From Stenotrophomonas sp. (GTDB taxonomy: Bacteria > Pseudomonadota > Gammaproteobacteria > Xanthomonadales > Xanthomonadaceae): DNA of 6,616 nt. The notes below the pieces were generated by a model that worked only from the letters and a program-made list of their open reading frames with translations, was not told the origin of the DNA and did not search any database. The stretch is from contig DQIG01000265.1 in assembly GCA_003525885.1 (NCBI GenBank), forward strand, positions 1 to 6,616. Direction: 5' to 3'. Positions 1-5,717 of the stretch are shown here, piece after piece; position 1 is the stretch's first letter, and each line of letters opens with the position of its first letter. Made by a program: the position numbers and the translations under genes.

Positions 1-209
1 CACATCAGCATCGGCGGCTTGTCCGAGTACAGCTCGGTCCCGCGGTGCGGGAACAGCCAGTGCCCGCTGTCGAACATCTGCTTGGCCACCAGCGCGAAGC
101 GCGGTTCGTCCGACGGCCACGGATCACGGAGGCCCAGCCCGGCCCCCAGCACCAGCAGGGCCATCACCACGAACAACCACGTCTCGCGCGACGCGCGGGA
201 TTTCAGCAT
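1..209 (-). CDS. Glycosyltransferase family 39 (ArnT/PMT-like) membrane protein, N-terminal fragment
   Basis: This is the first 69 codons of a gene that continues past the left edge. Reading from the ATG at 209, a short basic N-terminus (MLKSRASRET) is followed by a hydrophobic segment at about residues 11-27, and then by DPWPSDEPRFALVAKQMF (residues 29-46) and YSDKPPMLM (61-69). The acidic DEPR motif just after the first membrane helix, followed by an aromatic-rich stretch and a DKPP motif, is typical of ArnT-like and PMT-like GT39 enzymes. These are inner-membrane proteins that transfer sugars from polyprenyl-phosphate donors to lipid A, other lipids or proteins, and the acidic pair belongs to the active-site loop. 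The substrate cannot be inferred from this fragment. The start lies 23 bases after the rsmB stop on the same strand, so co-transcription with rsmB is likely. The ribosome binding site is weak. The family call is fairly safe; the specific role is unknown. Confidence 0.8.
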   Translation of the reverse strand, partial: MLKSRASRETWLFVVMALLVLGAGLGLRDPWPSDEPRFALVAKQMFDSGHWLFPHRGTELYSDKPPMLM

Positions 210-232
210 GGGACTCGGAACGTCAGCGGGGG

Positions 233-1564
233 TCAGGCTGTTTTTAGCAGACGCGCGTAAAAGAAACCGTCAGCATCGCTGTCACCCGGCAGTCGCTGGC
301 GCGCGATCCCCTCGCAATCCAGGCCGAATGTGTCATCCAGCGGCTGTGCCACCGCGTCCGGATGCCACTTCAGGAAGGCCCGCACCTGGTCGACGTTCTC
401 GGCACGCAGGATCGAGCAGGTCGCGTACAGCAGCACGCCTCCGGGGCGCAGCATCGACCAGCAGGCCTCCAGCAGGCGGGCCTGCACGCCGACCAGCGCA
501 TCGATGTCCTCGGCGCGGCGGTGGAACATCACGTCCGGCTGGCGGCGGATCACGCCGGTGGCCGAACATGGGGCGTCCAGCAGGATGGCGTCGAACGGCG
601 TGCCGTCCCACCAGGCACCGGGGTCGCTGGCATCGGCCACCAGGGTCTGCGCGCCCTCGCCCACACCGGTGCGGGTGTACGTATCGCGGGCACGCGCGAG
701 GCGGCGCGCATCGATGTCCAGCGCCAGCAGGCGCAGGCTCGGGTCACGTTCCAGCAGGTGTGCCGACTTGCCACCGGGTGCCGCGCAGGCGTCCAGCACA
801 CGGGCGCCGGACGCCGGTGCCAGCGCGTCCGCAGCACATTGCGCCGACAGGTCCTGCACCGACAGCGCACCATCAGCGAACCCCGGCAGCTGGTTCACCG
901 CGATGGGCGCCGCCAGGCGCAGCGCGTCGGCACTGAGCGGGCTGGCTTCGGCGGCAATGCCGGCCTCGGCCAGCGTGGCCAGCGCCTTGTCACGGCCCCC
1001 GTGTTGGCGGTTGGCACGCAGCCACAACGGCGCCGGCTGCAGGCTGGCGGCGAAAATCGCCTCGGCCTGGGCCGGCCAGTCACGCTCGATGGCGTCGGCC
1101 AGCCACTCCGGGAAGGCCTCACGTGCAGGCTGTTCCGGGAAGCCCTCGCGCTGCGCGCGGCGCAGGATCGCGTTGACCAGGCCGGCCTGGCGCTCACGAC
1201 CCAGCGCGCGGGCAGCATCGACCGTGGCCGACAGTGCCGCATGCGCCGGCAGTTCCAGCACGTCCAGCTGGGCGAAGCCGACCATCAACAGGGTGCGCAG
1301 GTCGGCGTCGCGCGCCGACAGCGGCTTCTGCATCCACGACTGCAAGGCCGCGTCATAGGTACTGCGGCGACGAAGGACCGCAAAGCACAGCGCTTCCAGC
1401 AGCGCACGGTCGCGGCTGTCGGCCAGCTTGGGCAGCGCCCAGGCCAGCTCCGCCTTCAGCGAGCGGCCACGGGTGAACACCTGCGCCAGCACGCGTGCGG
1501 CCAGCATGCGGGTGGCTGCGCCCGGCGCCGCCTTGGCGACGGAGAAATCATTCTGCTTCGACAC
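233..1564 (-). CDS. rsmB: 16S rRNA (cytosine-967-C5)-methyltransferase RsmB
   Basis: The 443-residue product matches RsmB (Sun/Fmu; the E. coli protein is about 430 residues), which uses S-adenosylmethionine to methylate C5 of cytosine 967 in 16S rRNA. An N-terminal NusB-like RNA-binding domain covers about residues 17-145. The Rossmann-fold methyltransferase domain follows: SAM motif DACAAPGGK at 258-266, acidic LDID at 282-285, motif IV DAPCSATG at 330-337 (Cys333) and motif VI ATCSI at 381-385 (Cys383, the expected nucleophile). The C-terminal DGFFYARL lies at 432-439. Both cysteines of the m5C methyltransferase mechanism are present, so the enzyme should be active. The start is a GTG, 3 bases after the fmt stop. 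A GGGGG run inside the last fmt codons (1573-1577) lies 8 bases upstream of it and fits a ribosome binding site, which suggests translational coupling to fmt. Met20 is a possible alternative start, but it has no better site. Confidence 0.96.
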   Translation of the reverse strand: MSKQNDFSVAKAAPGAATRMLAARVLAQVFTRGRSLKAELAWALPKLADSRDRALLEALCFAVLRRRSTYDAALQSWMQKPLSARDADLRTLLMVGFAQLDVLELPAHAALSATVDAARALGRERQAGLVNAILRRAQREGFPEQPAREAFPEWLADAIERDWPAQAEAIFAASLQPAPLWLRANRQHGGRDKALATLAEAGIAAEASPLSADALRLAAPIAVNQLPGFADGALSVQDLSAQCAADALAPASGARVLDACAAPGGKSAHLLERDPSLRLLALDIDARRLARARDTYTRTGVGEGAQTLVADASDPGAWWDGTPFDAILLDAPCSATGVIRRQPDVMFHRRAEDIDALVGVQARLLEACWSMLRPGGVLLYATCSILRAENVDQVRAFLKWHPDAVAQPLDDTFGLDCEGIARQRLPGDSDADGFFYARLLKTA

Positions 1565-1567
1565 CGC

Positions 1568-2491
1568 TTATGCCCCCACGCGCAGGTCGCGGCGGGCATT
1601 AAGGTAGTCGGCGGCGGTGATCGCCTTGCCGCCTTCGCGCTGCAGCGTGCGCAGGCGCAGCGCACCCTGGCCACAGGCGATGTCGATGCCATCGCGGCTG
1701 GCCGCCAGCACGGTGCCCGGCGCCTGGCCATGGGCCAGGTCCAGGGCGACCGCGCCGTGGATGCGCACGCGCTCGCCGGCCAGCGTGGCCTCGGCGATCG
1801 GCCACGGATTGAAGGCACGCACGGTACGCGCCAGCGCATCGGCGTCCTGCGCCCAGTCCAGGCGGGCTTCGGCCTTGTCCAGCTTGTGCGCGTAGGTCAC
1901 GCCCTGCTCCGGCTGCGGCCGCGCGATCGGCTTGATGCCGGCACGCAGCAGGCCCAGGCCGTCGGACAGCACCTGTGCACCCAGTTCGGCCAGCTTGTCA
2001 TGCAGCTGGCCACCGGTATCGGTGGCCGCGATCGGCAGCTCCTGGTGCAGCAGTACCGGGCCGGTATCCAGGCCCGCTTCCATCTGCATCAGGCACACGC
2101 CGGTCTTTGCGTCACCGGCCTGGATCGCGCGCTGGATCGGCGCGGCACCGCGCCAGCGTGGCAGCAGCGAGGCATGCACGTTCCAGCAGCCGTGGGTCGG
2201 GATCGCCAGCACCGCCCTGGGCAGGATCAGGCCATAGGCCACCACCACCATCAAGTCCGGCTGCAGGTCGCGCAGCTGCTGCTGGGCAGCCTCGTCCTTC
2301 AGCGATTCGGGCTGGTAGACCGGAATGCCGCGGGCCACGGCCTCGAGCTTGACCGGCGACGGTGCCAGGCCACGGCCACGGCCGGCCGGGCGGTCAGGCT
2401 GGGTATAGACGGCCACGACCTCGTGGTGGCGCGCCGCGGCGCGCAGCGACGACACCGCAAATTCCGGCGTACCGGCAAAGACAATCCTCAT
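1568..2491 (-). CDS. fmt: Methionyl-tRNA formyltransferase Fmt
   Basis: The product (307 residues; the E. coli protein is 315) transfers a formyl group from 10-formyltetrahydrofolate to the amino group of Met on initiator tRNA in the cytoplasm. The N-terminal Rossmann-type catalytic domain begins MRIVFAGTPEFA. The loop QPDRPAGRGRGLAPSPVK lies at 31-48, and the family signature NVHASLLPRWRGAAP at 104-118. Asn104, His106 and Asp142 (in GLDTGP) occupy the positions of the known catalytic triad, offset by 4 from E. coli. The C-terminal tRNA-binding OB-like domain runs from about residue 200 to the end, including AFNPWPIA at 226-233. The open frame extends 32 codons further upstream, but that stretch is unlike the family and crosses a hairpin. 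The ATG at 2491 has a GGGG site 5 bases before it and gives the usual N-terminus. The gene is followed within 3 bases by rsmB. It is separated from def by 120 bases holding a terminator-like hairpin. Confidence 0.97.
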   Translation of the reverse strand: MRIVFAGTPEFAVSSLRAAARHHEVVAVYTQPDRPAGRGRGLAPSPVKLEAVARGIPVYQPESLKDEAAQQQLRDLQPDLMVVVAYGLILPRAVLAIPTHGCWNVHASLLPRWRGAAPIQRAIQAGDAKTGVCLMQMEAGLDTGPVLLHQELPIAATDTGGQLHDKLAELGAQVLSDGLGLLRAGIKPIARPQPEQGVTYAHKLDKAEARLDWAQDADALARTVRAFNPWPIAEATLAGERVRIHGAVALDLAHGQAPGTVLAASRDGIDIACGQGALRLRTLQREGGKAITAADYLNARRDLRVGA

Positions 2492-2522
2492 GGCTACCCC
2501 ACTTGCAGGATGGATTCGTGCA

Positions 2523-2554
2523 GGAAAGAAAACGGCGCCGTCGGCCGGCGCCGT
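2523..2554 (-). terminator. Terminator-like hairpin between def and fmt
   Basis: On the minus strand ACGGCGCC and GGCGCCGT pair perfectly (plus-strand arms 2532-2539 and 2547-2554). The closing G-C inside extends the stem to 9 bp, leaving a 5-base loop. The stem is followed directly by TTTCTTTCC on the minus strand. A GC-only stem with a T-rich tail is the form of a Rho-independent terminator acting on transcripts from def. It lies 32 bases upstream of the fmt start, so it would separate def from fmt-rsmB or work as a leaky attenuator. No T-run follows the hairpin on the plus strand. Whether it really terminates is inferred. Confidence 0.65.
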
Positions 2555-2579
2555 ACAGCCCGCGCGCGTCGCGCAGGCA

Positions 2580-2602
2580 CGGGCCACCCGGAGGGCGGCC
2601 CG
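2580..2602 (-). other. Second GC-rich hairpin just after the def stop codon
   Basis: CGGGCC (2580-2585) pairs with GGCCCG (2597-2602). Inside it, CCC (2587-2589) can pair with GGG (2593-2595) across one mismatch and a 3-base loop. It begins 9 bases after the def stop. No T-run follows on the minus strand, so it is not a classical terminator by itself. It could stabilise the 3' end of def mRNA or assist the hairpin at 2531-2554. Confidence 0.35.
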
Positions 2603-2611
2603 GATTGGCGA

Positions 2612-3124
2612 TCACGCCACGTGCTTGCGCTGCTTGGCCAGCTTCTTGCGGACCATCTCGCGCTTGAGCGGCGACAGGTAGTCGATGAACAGCTTGCCGT
2701 CCAGGTGGTCCATCTCGTGCTGGATGCAGGTGGCCAGCACTTCACCGGCCTCCAGCTGCTGTTCCTGGCCGTTGCGGTCCAGGTACTTCACGGTGATGGT
2801 GTCGGCGCGGGTCACGTCGGCGAAGATGCCCGGGACCGACAGGCAGCCCTCCTGGTACACACGGCCCCCGTCCTTGGCGACGATTTCCGGATTGATGAAC
2901 ACATGCGGTTCATTCTTCTCTTCGCTGACATCGATGACCATGAAGCGCTTGTGCACGTCCACCTGGGTGGCGGCCAGGCCGATGCCCGGGGCGTCGTACA
3001 TGGTCAGGAACATGTTGTCGATCAGTTCCTGGAAGGCCGGCGTGGTGACTTCGGCGGCTTCGATCAACGCAGCCTTGGTACGCAGGCGCGGATCGGGGAA
3101 CTCGAGAATGGGGAGAAGGGCCAT
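2612..3124 (-). CDS. def: Peptide deformylase Def
   Basis: The 170-residue product (E. coli 169) removes the N-formyl group from nascent proteins at the ribosome exit, using a bound divalent metal, usually Fe2+. All three family motifs are intact: motif 1 GIGLAATQ at 47-54, motif 2 EGCLS at 92-96 with metal ligand Cys94, and motif 3 QHEMDH at 135-140 with metal ligands His136 and His140 and catalytic Glu137. The long basic C-terminal helix (KREMVRKKLAKQRKHVA, from about residue 154) matches type 1 bacterial deformylases, where this region binds the ribosome. The open frame continues 19 codons upstream to 3181, but MALLPILEFPDPRL is the family N-terminus and GGA lies 7 bases before this ATG. 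The gene leads the leftward unit and is divergent from the LysM gene. It pairs functionally with fmt, although a terminator-like hairpin lies between them. Confidence 0.97.
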   Translation of the reverse strand: MALLPILEFPDPRLRTKAALIEAAEVTTPAFQELIDNMFLTMYDAPGIGLAATQVDVHKRFMVIDVSEEKNEPHVFINPEIVAKDGGRVYQEGCLSVPGIFADVTRADTITVKYLDRNGQEQQLEAGEVLATCIQHEMDHLDGKLFIDYLSPLKREMVRKKLAKQRKHVA

Positions 3125-3168
3125 GGCTGTTTCCGGATAGGGGGCCGGCACGCCGGCATACGTCGCAG

Positions 3169-3174
3169 ATTCTA
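3169..3174 (-). promoter_or_regulatory. Candidate -10 box for def
   Basis: Read on the minus strand, this is TAGAAT, 5 of 6 matches to the TATAAT consensus, 44 bases upstream of the def ATG. No good -35 box is visible at 16-18 bases, so this is only a candidate. The def promoter should lie in this divergent region because the next gene is transcribed away from def. Its leader would include two adjacent GCCGGC palindromes (3142-3157). Confidence 0.3.
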
Positions 3175-3184
3175 GCTCCAACGC

Positions 3185-3215
3185 TTGCCTTGCGCCCCGG
3201 TTTCTGGACTATAGT
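3185..3215 (+). promoter_or_regulatory. Candidate promoter for the LysM/tsaP gene
   Basis: TATAGT at 3210-3215 is a 5 of 6 match to the -10 consensus. TTGCCT at 3185-3190 is a possible -35 box, but the spacer of 19 bases is longer than ideal. Transcription would begin near 3222 and give a leader of about 29 bases before the ATG at 3251. The -10 is persuasive; the -35 is weak. Confidence 0.45.
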
Positions 3216-3250
3216 GCGCGGACCTGTTGGGGAATCAGGGCTTCACACCT

Positions 3251-4381
3251 ATGTTGCTTCGTTTTCGTACGGTCGTCGCCGCGGCGATGCTGACCGTGGC
3301 TGCCTATGCTACCGCCGTGGAAGTGAATGGCGGGCACCCGGACACCTATGTGGTCCGAAAAGGGGATACGTTGTGGGATATCGCCGCACGTTTCCTGCAG
3401 AAGCCTTGGCTGTGGCCGGAGATCTGGCAAGCCAATCCGCAGATCGCCAACCCGCACCTGATCTATCCAGGTGACGTGCTGAGCCTGGCCTACCTGGACC
3501 GGGTGACCGTGTCCCAGGCCGGTCCGCGCCAGGAAGCCCCGATCGACGCCATTCCGCTGGCCCAGGTCGAGCCGTTCCTGAAGCAGCTGAGCGTTGTCGA
3601 CAGCGTCAAGCAGCTGCCCTACGTGGTCGGCCTGGAGGACAGCCGCCTGCGCGTGTCCGGCGGCGACACCGTCTATGTGCGCCTGGCGGATGCCCAGGTG
3701 GGCCAGCGCTGGGCCGTGGTACGCCCGACCGTGCGTTACGCCCAGCCCAAGCCGACCGAGGACCTGACCGCCAATGGCGACGTCACCCCGGGCAGCGGCA
3801 ACCTGTGGAAGGCCTACAACGCGCCCAACGCCCGCCGTGGCGTGCTCGGCTACGAGCTGGCCCAGGTCGCCACCGGCACCATCACCCAGATCGCCGGCGG
3901 CAAGGTCGAGGCCTCCACGCTGGTGCTGGACAAGAACGTCGGCGGCCGCGAAGTGCGCGCCGGCGACCGCTTGGTGCCGGTCGAGGCCAAGCCGTACGAC
4001 CTGCAGTTCGTGCCCCACGTGCCCGCCGCGGGTGTCGAGGGCGTGGACGTGCGCGTGCTGGCCGTCACCGACATGTTCACCGCCGGTGGCCCGCGCGACG
4101 TGATCGCGATCTCGGCCGGCCGTGCCCAGGGCGTGGACAACGGCACCGTGTTCTCGCTGTGGCGCCCGGGCCGCCATGTGGCGCACCGCATGAAGTACCC
4201 GACCTCGTCGCGCATGGACGACTCGCTCAGCACCGGCGCGGGCCGGGTCTCGCTGCCGGACGAATATGCCGCGCACGCGATGGTGTTCCGCACCTTCGAC
4301 AACGTCAGCTACGCGCTGGTGATGCAGGGCGTGAAGCCGGTGCGGGTGGGCTACAACGCGCTGCACCCGGACGCGCGGTAG
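3251..4381 (+). CDS. tsaP: Secreted LysM protein, probable type IV pilus secretin-associated protein TsaP
   Basis: The 376-residue product begins with a Sec-type signal peptide: MLLRFR, a hydrophobic core to about residue 19, and a likely cut after ATA at 20-22. A LysM domain follows at about 32-79 (YVVRKGDTLWDIAARF, then WPEIWQANP and LIYPGDVL), which binds peptidoglycan glycan chains in the periplasm. The rest (about 100-376) has no motif I can name with certainty. Its Gly- and Val-rich beta pattern fits the FlgT-like C-terminal region of TsaP. TsaP anchors the PilQ secretin ring of type IV pili to the cell wall. The call rests on domain order and on gene order: Pseudomonas tsaP (PA0020) also sits beside def, fmt and rsmB. 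The frame could start at a TTG at 3227, but the ATG at 3251 starts the signal peptide cleanly. An AGGG lies 10 bases upstream. The stop codon lies within a REP element. A general LysM envelope protein is the alternative. Confidence 0.85.
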   Translation: MLLRFRTVVAAAMLTVAAYATAVEVNGGHPDTYVVRKGDTLWDIAARFLQKPWLWPEIWQANPQIANPHLIYPGDVLSLAYLDRVTVSQAGPRQEAPIDAIPLAQVEPFLKQLSVVDSVKQLPYVVGLEDSRLRVSGGDTVYVRLADAQVGQRWAVVRPTVRYAQPKPTEDLTANGDVTPGSGNLWKAYNAPNARRGVLGYELAQVATGTITQIAGGKVEASTLVLDKNVGGREVRAGDRLVPVEAKPYDLQFVPHVPAAGVEGVDVRVLAVTDMFTAGGPRDVIAISAGRAQGVDNGTVFSLWRPGRHVAHRMKYPTSSRMDDSLSTGAGRVSLPDEYAAHAMVFRTFDNVSYALVMQGVKPVRVGYNALHPDAR

Positions 4382-4464
4382 AGTCGACTGTTAGTCGACT
4401 GCTCTTCACCGCCCCCCGGAAACGTCCGCGCTGCGCGCGGTAGTCGACTGACAGTCGACTCTAC
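4378..4464. repeat. Inverted pair of GTAG-type REP elements (SMAG-like)
   Basis: The outer arms 4378-4400 and 4442-4464 are inverted copies that match at 22 of 23 positions; the one difference still pairs as G-U in RNA. Each arm starts at its outer end with GTAG and contains two copies of the palindrome AGTCGACT, separated by GTT (4390-4392) or GAC (4450-4452). Each arm can therefore fold alone (8-bp stem, 3-base loop), or the two can form one 23-bp stem around a 41-base spacer. The spacer holds a smaller hairpin (CCGCGC 4426-4431 with GCGCGG 4435-4440). A GTAG head beside a short palindrome is the signature of REP repeats in Stenotrophomonas (the SMAG family), which occur singly or as inverted dimers and are linked to RAYT transposases. 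No RAYT gene is in the window. The left GTAG supplies the stop codon of tsaP. Confidence 0.88.
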
Positions 4465-4498
4465 AGGGGCGGTCCCCGGCAAACCCTGACGATCACAT

Positions 4499-4529
4499 GC
4501 GAAGGCGCCCTAGGGCGCCTTCGTTGTAT
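4499..4529 (+). terminator. Perfect palindrome, probable terminator between tsaP and dprA
   Basis: Positions 4500-4523 form a perfect 24-base palindrome: an 11-bp stem CGAAGGCGCCC with its complement and a central TA. Any real loop would open the innermost pairs. TTGTAT follows on the plus strand, a weak T-tract. The position after tsaP and before dprA fits a terminator or mRNA 3' end stabiliser. On the minus strand the flank has no T-run. The dprA start is only 23 bases further on, so dprA needs a promoter at or inside this hairpin, or read-through from tsaP. Confidence 0.6.
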
Positions 4530-4546
4530 GCAGCCGATAGTGGGGA

Positions 4547-5674
4547 ATGACCACACATGCACATGAGGCGCTGCTGCGCCTGTTGATGGCGGGAGGCGCA
4601 CTGGCGCCACGACGGGCCCTGCTGCAGGCCGCGGGCAGCGCGGAAGCTGCCATCGCGCAAGGCACCGCGAACTGGCGCGCACACGGCTGCACGCCGGAAC
4701 AGTGCTCCGCACTGGAACGTCCGGATACCCAGGGCTGGACAGTCGTCCGGCGCTGGCTGGAACAGGACAACCATTACCTTTTGCCGTGCACCGATCCGGT
4801 CTTTCCGCCATCGCTGCTGGAGGTACCCAATCCGCCGCTGGCCCTGTTCGTGGCCGGTGACCCCAGCCTGGCCTGGCGTCCCTCGGTGGCGCTGGTCGGC
4901 AGCCGCTCCCCCACCCCGGGCGGGCGCGCACTGGCCGCACGTTTTGCCGGCTGCTTCGTCGAGGCGGGCCTGGCGGTGACCAGCGGCCTGGCCGCAGGCA
5001 TCGATGCGGCCGCGCACCAGGCCACGCTGGAGGCCGGTGGCTGCACCGTGGCGGTGATCGGCACCGGCCCTGACCGCGCCTATCCGGACAGCCACGCCCG
5101 GCTGCAGGCGCGGATCGCCGCCGAAGGCGTGGTGCTCAGCGAGTACCTGCCGGGCACGGCGGCCCGCCCAGGCCACTTCCCCGCGCGCAACCGGCTGGTG
5201 GCCGGGCTGGCGCTGGCCACCGTGGTGGTCGAGGCCGCGCAGCGTTCAGGCGCGCTGATCACCGCGCGCCTGGCCGCCGAGGCCGGCCGCGAGGTCTGCG
5301 CGCTGCCCGGATCGGTACTCAACCCGCGCGCGGCTGGCTGCCACCGCCTGATCCGTGAGGGTGCAGCGCTGGTCGAGCGCCCCGAGGAGGTTCTGGAACT
5401 GCTGGCGCCCGCCCTTCGCCAGCAACTGCCGGGCTTGCAATCGCGGCTGGCCACCCCCACTGAACAGGCACCGCCGGCGCTCCTGCCGGCGCGCTGGGCC
5501 GACGACCCTGACTACCAGTGCTTGTGGCGGGCCCTGGACCACAACCCAAGCGGTATGGATTCACTGATCACGCGCTGTGGATTGACGGCGTCACAGGTGT
5601 CCTCCATGCTGCTGGCCATGGAACTGGCGGGAATCGTGGTGTGCGTACACGGCCGCTACTGTCGAACTCCCTAG
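4547..5674 (+). CDS. dprA: DNA-processing protein DprA
   Basis: The 375-residue product (E. coli DprA/Smf is 374) binds incoming single-stranded DNA in the cytoplasm and loads RecA during natural transformation. A helical N-terminal region covers about residues 5-75. The Rossmann-like DprA fold runs about 80-290, with ALVGSRSPTPGGR at 115-127, SGLAAGIDAAAH at 146-157, FPARNRLVAGLA at 211-222 and RSGALITARLAAEAGREV at 233-250, all family signatures. A winged-helix C-terminal domain lies at about 318-373, joined by a Pro/Ala-rich linker. The motifs are intact, with no frameshift. A TAG lies in frame at 4538, just upstream, so the ATG at 4547 is the first possible start; GGGG ends 1 base before it, too close for a standard ribosome site. 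It follows tsaP after the REP pair and hairpin, and precedes smg by 43 bases. It may share a transcript with smg. DprA is conserved widely, so its presence does not prove competence. Confidence 0.96.
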   Translation: MTTHAHEALLRLLMAGGALAPRRALLQAAGSAEAAIAQGTANWRAHGCTPEQCSALERPDTQGWTVVRRWLEQDNHYLLPCTDPVFPPSLLEVPNPPLALFVAGDPSLAWRPSVALVGSRSPTPGGRALAARFAGCFVEAGLAVTSGLAAGIDAAAHQATLEAGGCTVAVIGTGPDRAYPDSHARLQARIAAEGVVLSEYLPGTAARPGHFPARNRLVAGLALATVVVEAAQRSGALITARLAAEAGREVCALPGSVLNPRAAGCHRLIREGAALVERPEEVLELLAPALRQQLPGLQSRLATPTEQAPPALLPARWADDPDYQCLWRALDHNPSGMDSLITRCGLTASQVSSMLLAMELAGIVVCVHGRYCRTP

Positions 5675-5690
5675 TTTCTTCACCTCCACA

Positions 5691-5704
5691 GCGTCGCGCG
5701 ACGC
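5691..5704. other. Short perfect palindrome in the dprA-smg gap
   Basis: GCGTCGCGCGACGC is a perfect 14-base palindrome lying 16 bases after the dprA stop and 13 bases before smg. No T-run follows on either strand, so it is not a convincing terminator. It may be chance in GC-rich DNA or a weak mRNA structure near the smg ribosome site. Confidence 0.25.
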
Positions 5705-5717
5705 AGGCCGAGGGGCA

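Noticed and set aside
19..936. A 305-codon frame on the plus strand at the left edge
   Set aside because: Rich in Arg, Pro and Ala with no motif; it lies opposite the GT39 gene and rsmB, both of which have clear signatures.
2492..2587. An upstream start for fmt that adds 32 residues
   Set aside because: The extension would translate the terminator-like hairpin and has no family match; the ATG at 2491 has a suitable GGGG site.
362..3175. A very long open frame (937 codons) on the plus strand opposite rsmB, fmt and def
   Set aside because: It crosses three secure genes and an intergenic region, has a composition rich in Gln, Arg and Gly with no family motif, and is explained by strong GC bias at codon third positions on the opposite strand.
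3125..3181. An upstream start for def that adds 19 residues
   Set aside because: The family N-terminus begins at MALLPILEF, and the extension would run back into the candidate promoter.
3209..4366. A 385-codon frame on the minus strand opposite tsaP
   Set aside because: Low-complexity His/Gly/Ala/Arg composition, no motif, and a signal peptide plus LysM domain on the other strand. It is a shadow of tsaP codon bias.
4382..4460. Repeated AGTCGACT units considered as a small CRISPR-like or direct-repeat array
   Set aside because: The units are 8-base palindromes in inverted arms with 3-base loops and GTAG ends, which is REP architecture. There are no regular spacers and no cas genes.
5691..5704. 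The palindrome after dprA considered as a terminator
   Set aside because: The stem is only 7 bp with no real loop and no T-run on either side, and it lies just before the smg ribosome site.
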